This document shows positions 59,346 through 64,000 of a stretch of 64,000 nt of DNA, one piece after another (positions within the stretch are counted from its first letter, which is position 1; the number at the start of each line of letters is the position of its first letter). A model generated the notes under the pieces. It did no database searches and was not told where the DNA came from. It saw only the letters and a program-made list of their open reading frames with translations. This DNA is from Megalonaias nervosa (Eukaryota > Mollusca > Bivalvia > Unionida > Unionidae): the NCBI GenBank assembly GCA_016617855.1, contig JAECUM010009444.1:24755-88754 (forward strand), in the 5' to 3' direction. Both the position numbers and the translations under genes were made by a program.

Positions 59346-59841
59346 TTAATTACCGGCCCCTAGCATTAGTTTACCTTTCATTGCAGATTTTATTAGGAAG
59401 CTAGCAAGTTTAACCCTGAGAGATTTATTTTTTATGGAATTTAACGATTGAATCAACTTCACATCTGTAAATCTTTATTTTTATACGCAACATCGTGAAT
59501 GTGGCACGCTTGATCAATTGCATTTATTGGATAGTCTCCGGGTCTTGGTTGGTCTCGTTCGTCAGGTTTAATATCAAGTCGGGTTCCAGGACCACAATAA
59601 TTATATCCAAGAATTGTTTTTCTCCTGGGTATTTAGCCCATTTAGTCCCTGGTAATTTTCCCAGTGAAGCAGCGATATCACCACCCCTGACATCAGTCAG
59701 GCGAGACGAAATAATATTGTATTTGTTTGTACCACATTTTACACACTTGTCTGTAAGCACACTCTTTTTATTTTTTGTTATTATTGTTGTTAATCCACTG
59801 GTGGGAGTGGATGTTCTGCGTCGAACTCAATATAAATTCAT
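59346..59841 (-). pseudogene. PLA2 / zinc-ribbon protein, E2 copy
   Basis: Minus strand. The first Cys pair is lost because TGT has become TGA; the second pair CVKC remains. A shift near 59620 precedes YNYCGPGTRLD. The catalytic segment reads CHIHDVAYK, so His-Asp is conserved. A further break lies near 59460. The end GKLMLGAGN matches E1. It is divergent from the ATPase with a 23-bp gap. Confidence 0.85.
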
Positions 59842-59864
59842 ATTATTTATTATATTTGTACAAC

Positions 59865-60537
59865 ATGGATGTCATTGACTTTTCAGCGACACGAAAACAA
59901 GAGCCAATCAGACATCATGCAGCGCTACCAAATTCAATTAGAGCATTTATAATAGGTCCATCTGGGTCTGGTAAGACGCAATTATCGCTTAATCTGATAA
60001 TGAGATGACTAAAGTGGGATAAGTTGTATTTAGTGGCACCATCCGTAGATGATCAGCGATGCTACGATGTGCTTAAAGATTTTAATGAAGAAGCGAAGTC
60101 GTTGGATGAAGATGAAGATGATAATGATATTACTGATTTTGTCCCCGATATTGATGAAGCTCCATCTGTGGATGATCTCGATGGACGTATTAATAATCTC
60201 GTAGTATATGATGATGTGATGCTGGACAAATAATCAAATCCAGCTCGGATATTTTCCCGAGGCAGATACAAAAATATAGACGTGATTTATGTTACTCAGC
60301 CATATACACAAATACCTAAAGTGATCAGAGATAACTGTAATATTTTAGTTGTGTTTAATGGAGTCGATACACATACTCTTCGAAACATTCATCAGAACTT
60401 GGGTGTTCAGGGCATATGGATATGATTAAATTCAAAAATTTCTTCTCAAAAGCGCAAGCTACCCACACGGATTTATCACGATAAATTTACATGATCCTCG
60501 GTCGCGATATCGTGTAGGTCTCGATAAAAAATTTTGA
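59865..60537 (+). pseudogene. Packaging ATPase, E2 copy
   Basis: Starts MDVIDFSATRKQEP with an intact Walker A (GPSGSGKTQ) and a Walker B-like LVVYDDVM. It contains TGA at 60006 (Trp in E1) and TAA near 60231, then shifts after about 60400. An acidic insertion (DEDEDDND) lengthens the middle compared with E1. Confidence 0.88.
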
Positions 60538-60548
60538 CTGAGAAACAC

Positions 60549-60797
60549 AGCAGCAGGAAGGGCTACGACAAAGAATGAGTGAGTGGCACATAAACAAAAC
60601 ACGCCATAAAAAACAAAAACATAAATGTCAAAAAAGAAAGTAACAAAAATAAGCTAACCCAAATAGGAAAGTTTCTGGTCGTTTAGAGAATTCGGTTTTG
60701 ACGTTATTGACGTTTGTATTTTCATCTCCGTAGAAAGCTTTAGTTTTCAGCTAAATCTCTAATTGAAAATTTTGTAGGATTTGTCCTCCCTGCTGCT
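60549..60797 (-). repeat. E2 right terminal inverted repeat
   Basis: 249 bp, inverted relative to 47907-48152 with about 78% identity by eye. The outer end CCTCCCTGCTGCT is followed by a further GCTGCTG in flanking DNA, which makes the exact border slightly uncertain. Confidence 0.85.
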
Positions 60798-63329
60798 ATG
60801 CTGCTGCCATCGAGTTTCATGAAAACCAATAGCTTGTAATTGAGTTGTCTGTCTAGGCATGTAGTCGTGATCAAGAGCTTATTAATATTCGATGAGAAAT
60901 ATCAACTCGCTAAAGACATTCTTCTTAGTAATTCAAAAAGACATCAGGATTCAATAATAAATCAACAAAGCATAGAAGACATACACTAATCCCCGCTCGT
61001 CGCCACAAAATATTGGGTCCAATTTCCATGAGTTGCAGTACGTCGTCGCGCCATGTTCGCGCATGTTTTTTATGGCATAAAATATTGACGTTTGCCATGG
61101 GCTTGTCAGGGCCCTGAGCAGACACTATGGGAACGAATGACAAGAAAGGGGAAACTGACGGGCTCTGATATGCGCGATTGTTCTACATTATTGAGAAATA
61201 TTCGAGCTAGGTATAATCGATATATTCTTTGACAGCAAAGAAGAAGAGATACCGGTGTACGTATGGAGCGCAAGCGTGATGAACCATCTGATCCCATACA
61301 GACAGGTGACTATTCACATAAAGGTTACATTTTGTCTTAGGGACATAAAAAGAAATGAAAGCACATGGAATCATGCTATCCGAATAAATGCTGTGATGCT
61401 TGCACAGAAGGTAAAGTCCTGCAGTACTGGATCCTAAGTGATTTAACGATTGCTACCGGCCTTTCTGTTCTAATGGATGAAATCAAGTGACTGGAAAACC
61501 GTCACTCTCGAACCTCGGACTGTCTTTCTCATTAAGCAGGACGAAATGGAAGCGCAGATCAATTGGCCGAGAAAAGTTGCTTTGCGAAAGTAAAAAGGGC
61601 CAATATTTTGTCTTCCCCTACTGGGTGGATAGTTCAAAGCCTATCTGGGATGGCTCAGACTAGTGGCTAACCCTTAGAGATGTGCTGAGCTAAGGCCGAG
61701 GTTTGGCTGCGCAAGTGGCGTTTACCTGGTATTGCCATCAATATTCATGGCAACGTAGTCTGCGGGCTCGAGCCAAAGCTGCGCAACACACGTCAAGACG
61801 CTTTTTACTATTCCCCTGCGCAAAGAAAACACGTTTAGCTCGTACACAAAGAAATCAAGACCTGGAGGGGGGGGGGGCGCTCACCAGTTAGTATGTACTT
61901 TTGACAGAGTGACGTATGTAAGGTAAAGTTGTTTGCATTTGAAACACGCACAGTGGAGAGAATGTTGTTATACCTCTATGCTACTTTGATGTAATGTGGC
62001 TGACATTTCTTTTGGATATTGTACTTGTGGAAATTGTACATGATCTAAGCACACTGCTAACTAAAATGACTGATCCCTTGAGCTAAAAAAAAAAAAATCA
62101 GCCTGAATTAATCTAAAGTACACTATCTTCAGCAGCCATTAAAATAGAGAAAATGAAGTTTGGCAGGCTAGACAATACCAGCATCTGCAAGTGCATTGAA
62201 TGAATTACCAAATATATAAAATATAAAAAAAAAGTTATTGGCCCTTTCTTACAATTTACCTCTGAAGTTCCGGAAGTGAAAATGACAAAGTGGAGCTAAC
62301 AGTTTTTTTAAAGGTACACATCTGGAGTAACGCCAAGCTGTATACTCTATAACCCATATTACACCTATCAATCATACGTCAAAATAAAGGGAATCAAAGG
62401 TTCTTTGAATAATATCTAATATATACAAGGTCTTTTTTAAATAGCCAGTATAACCCGAGAGGAAACTCGTTTTCTTTAAAGTTCTAACCCTATCCACAAT
62501 ACGAAACTGTAGAGTGCCACCTTGAGCAGACATACGCCAAGAAGCCCATTTTCGTTGAGCCTCCGCCACAAAGGACCAGTGAACAGAAAAGCAACAAATG
62601 ACATTGTCCCAGCAACTCCAACAAAGTTGCTCTTTCGGCATATTCTGCAAACGAAGCCCTCCGCCTTACTACTTTTCAAGATGACGACAAAAGAGTGGTC
62701 CGAATTACAGTGAGGAGCTGTATTAGAGAGAGGTCATCACTAAAATGTGTCTCTAGAACTACAAGAACTGACGTTGTGTTAGTCCTATTAGGTATTTTGC
62801 CAATCGAAGCATACATTGATGCCAAAAACACTAATTTTCTTTGAGCAACTTTGCAGGCTGTGTATAGTTTATTCTGCAAAACAAGTATTTTACTCCGTCT
62901 TTTGACTTTCCGATTCCACAGAAACGTGCATTCTTCAAGCTTTTGTCCCGGTTAAGAAATCTGAATGCAAAAGGTTTTGTTTTTTTTTAAATCCAGGCCA
63001 GTTTGTTAAATTAAAATGGTTTGAAATGTAGTCTTTGCGAAATTAGTTCTTAGTCAATTTCAAAAGTTATTGCTTAATGCCAGTTTGATTCCCTCTGTAA
63101 TAAGGGACGTAGGAAACAAATTTCCAGGATCTCAAGAGTCACGTCGACTCGGTGCTCAAATTGAAACTAAACCTTTTACATCTCTAGCAGAAGCTGTGTG
63201 TACTCGTTGTCAAACAGGCTATACTTTTGTTGATCATTTTCTCTCCCTATATAGTTTCTTACACAATACCGTGAAAAGTTCTGGTTTTGATTTGCTTTGA
63301 TATTCTACGGGACAATAACACAGTTAGGT
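60798..63329. other. Host intergenic DNA, no feature recognised
   Basis: Less AT-rich than the left flank. Open frames of 60-92 codons occur on both strands but none resembles a known protein, and no splice-site-flanked exon can be argued. A G11 run lies at about 61866-61876. Confidence 0.45.
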
Positions 63330-63420
63330 TATTTAGTACCGAGGCAACTGGAGTAAAGTGCCATGCCCAAGGATACACTACGGTAAATGGCCCAGGCTGG
63401 TCCAATGATTAGGTTCGAAC
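63330..63420 (-). mobile_element. SINE-like fragment
   Basis: Contains AAAGTGCCATGCCCAAGGA followed by a B-box-like sequence on the minus strand (GCAGGTTCGAACC). This pairing is common in tRNA-derived SINEs of many animals. Too short to classify. Confidence 0.5.
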
Positions 63421-64000
63421 CTGCATCCTTAAGGTGATGAATCCGGCACGCAAACCACTCCTGAAAAGTGTTATATTATTGACAAATTTGATTTTGAGAA
63501 CACTCTCTATGATGACCTTAGATTTCCTAACTTATAAAATCAATGAACAACTGATGTATACATCCAGTACATGTGTATTTTATCTGTGTCTTCCATGTGG
63601 AGAAAATATAAAACAAACTGTTGACTGTATTGATGCTGATACTAGACGTATTTTGAGCTAAGGATTAGTCAGTAACCCTGCAATAAAGTTTATCAACACC
63701 ATATATTATGCGTATCTTCCTTGGTAGAATTCAAATATATAGTTATTTCTGCTCCCATTCTCGGAACTAGCAATTCTAACGTGTGTGGCATGCATCATAA
63801 AAAATACTACAGATTTGTTTAAAATTAATAAACCAGCTGATTGTATAGATTTTTCTACATTAATACATAAACCAGTTAATTCTACAGATGTTTTATAATT
63901 ATGATTATCGTAGCAATTTTAAAAAATAAATATAATGTGTAATAATTTCACGGTTAAAGAAACAGAAACGGTGACTGATTACAGAAACTAAGATTTTCTA
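63421..64000. other. Host intergenic DNA, no feature recognised
   Basis: AT-rich; one 75-codon frame (63434-63661) without recognisable family. A short direct repeat TAATAAACCAGCTGATTGTA / CATAAACCAGTTAATTCTA lies near 63826-63886. Confidence 0.4.

Larger units (their letters stand above)
47907..60797. mobile_element. Polinton/Maverick element E2, decayed, opposite orientation to E1
   Basis: 12.9 kb between inverted repeats starting AGCAGCAGGGAGG. Gene order is that of E1 reversed: Q-rich protein, pVI-like, MCP, core protein, protease, fibre, membrane protein, penton-like, polymerase-helicase, then integrase and PLA2 on the minus strand and ATPase on the plus strand. Many in-frame stops, a SINE insertion and a missing accessory block show it is dead. 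TIRs are about 78% alike by eye, so it is older than E1. No target duplication is visible (TAACCT versus ATGCTG). Confidence 0.94.

Noticed and set aside
47901..60803. Target-site duplication around E2
   Set aside because: TAACCT on the left and ATGCTG on the right do not match, and shifting the border by the extra GCTGCTG does not help.

Overview
The window is AT-rich, repeat-rich eukaryotic DNA with no operons, no rRNA and no convincing host protein-coding gene. Short tRNA-derived SINEs, an I-like non-LTR retrotransposon family, a hAT MITE, long microsatellites and two Polinton/Maverick elements point to a metazoan nuclear genome. A lophotrochozoan such as a mollusc is my best guess, but that is inference from repeat style only.

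Layout. 1-5.3 kb: host intergenic DNA with a SINE (652-862), a diverged duplicated repeat and a compound microsatellite. 5.3-11.48 kb: a 5'-truncated, decayed non-LTR retrotransposon (LINE copy 1). 11.5-36.44 kb: a second, longer copy of the same family (LINE copy 2), split inside its reverse transcriptase by a 15.85 kb Polinton (E1, 16615-32465). 36.4-47.9 kb: host DNA with a hAT MITE, several tandem repeats, a second SINE family with (CA)n tails and a foldback element. 47907-60797: a second, related Polinton (E2) in the opposite orientation, decayed and carrying a SINE insertion. 60.8-64 kb: host DNA with one SINE-like fragment.

E1 is the centre of interest. It has 268-bp terminal inverted repeats about 96% identical to each other, and a 5-6 bp target duplication (AAGCT/AAGCTA). 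It carries a near-complete virus-like gene set. The replication and transposition side has a retroviral-type integrase and a long gene joining a family-B DNA polymerase palm, an SF1 helicase and an HNH module. The virion side has an A32/FtsK-type packaging ATPase, an adenovirus-type cysteine protease, a hexon-like major capsid protein, a penton-like or accessory capsid gene, pVI/pX-like core proteins, a phage-tail-fibre-like fibre, a Q-rich virion protein and a membrane protein. The accessory side has a phospholipase A2 with a zinc ribbon, a Cys-rich protein and a phage-type HNH homing endonuclease. Virion genes lie together on the minus strand at 25.1-32.2 kb. Replication and entry genes lie at 16.9-22.5 kb. 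Between them are a minisatellite and a large palindrome.

E1 is broken by about ten single-base shifts, most of them in homopolymer runs, and by one in-frame stop. This suggests either consensus errors over an intact element or slippage decay. E2 keeps the same order inverted but has many true nonsense changes, lacks the accessory block and the N-terminal part of the polymerase, and has lost the protease histidine. Other notable structure: the LINE 3' UTRs carry at least three repeated hairpin families whose stems co-vary, and each Polinton TIR is itself bounded by inverted copies of the element terminus.
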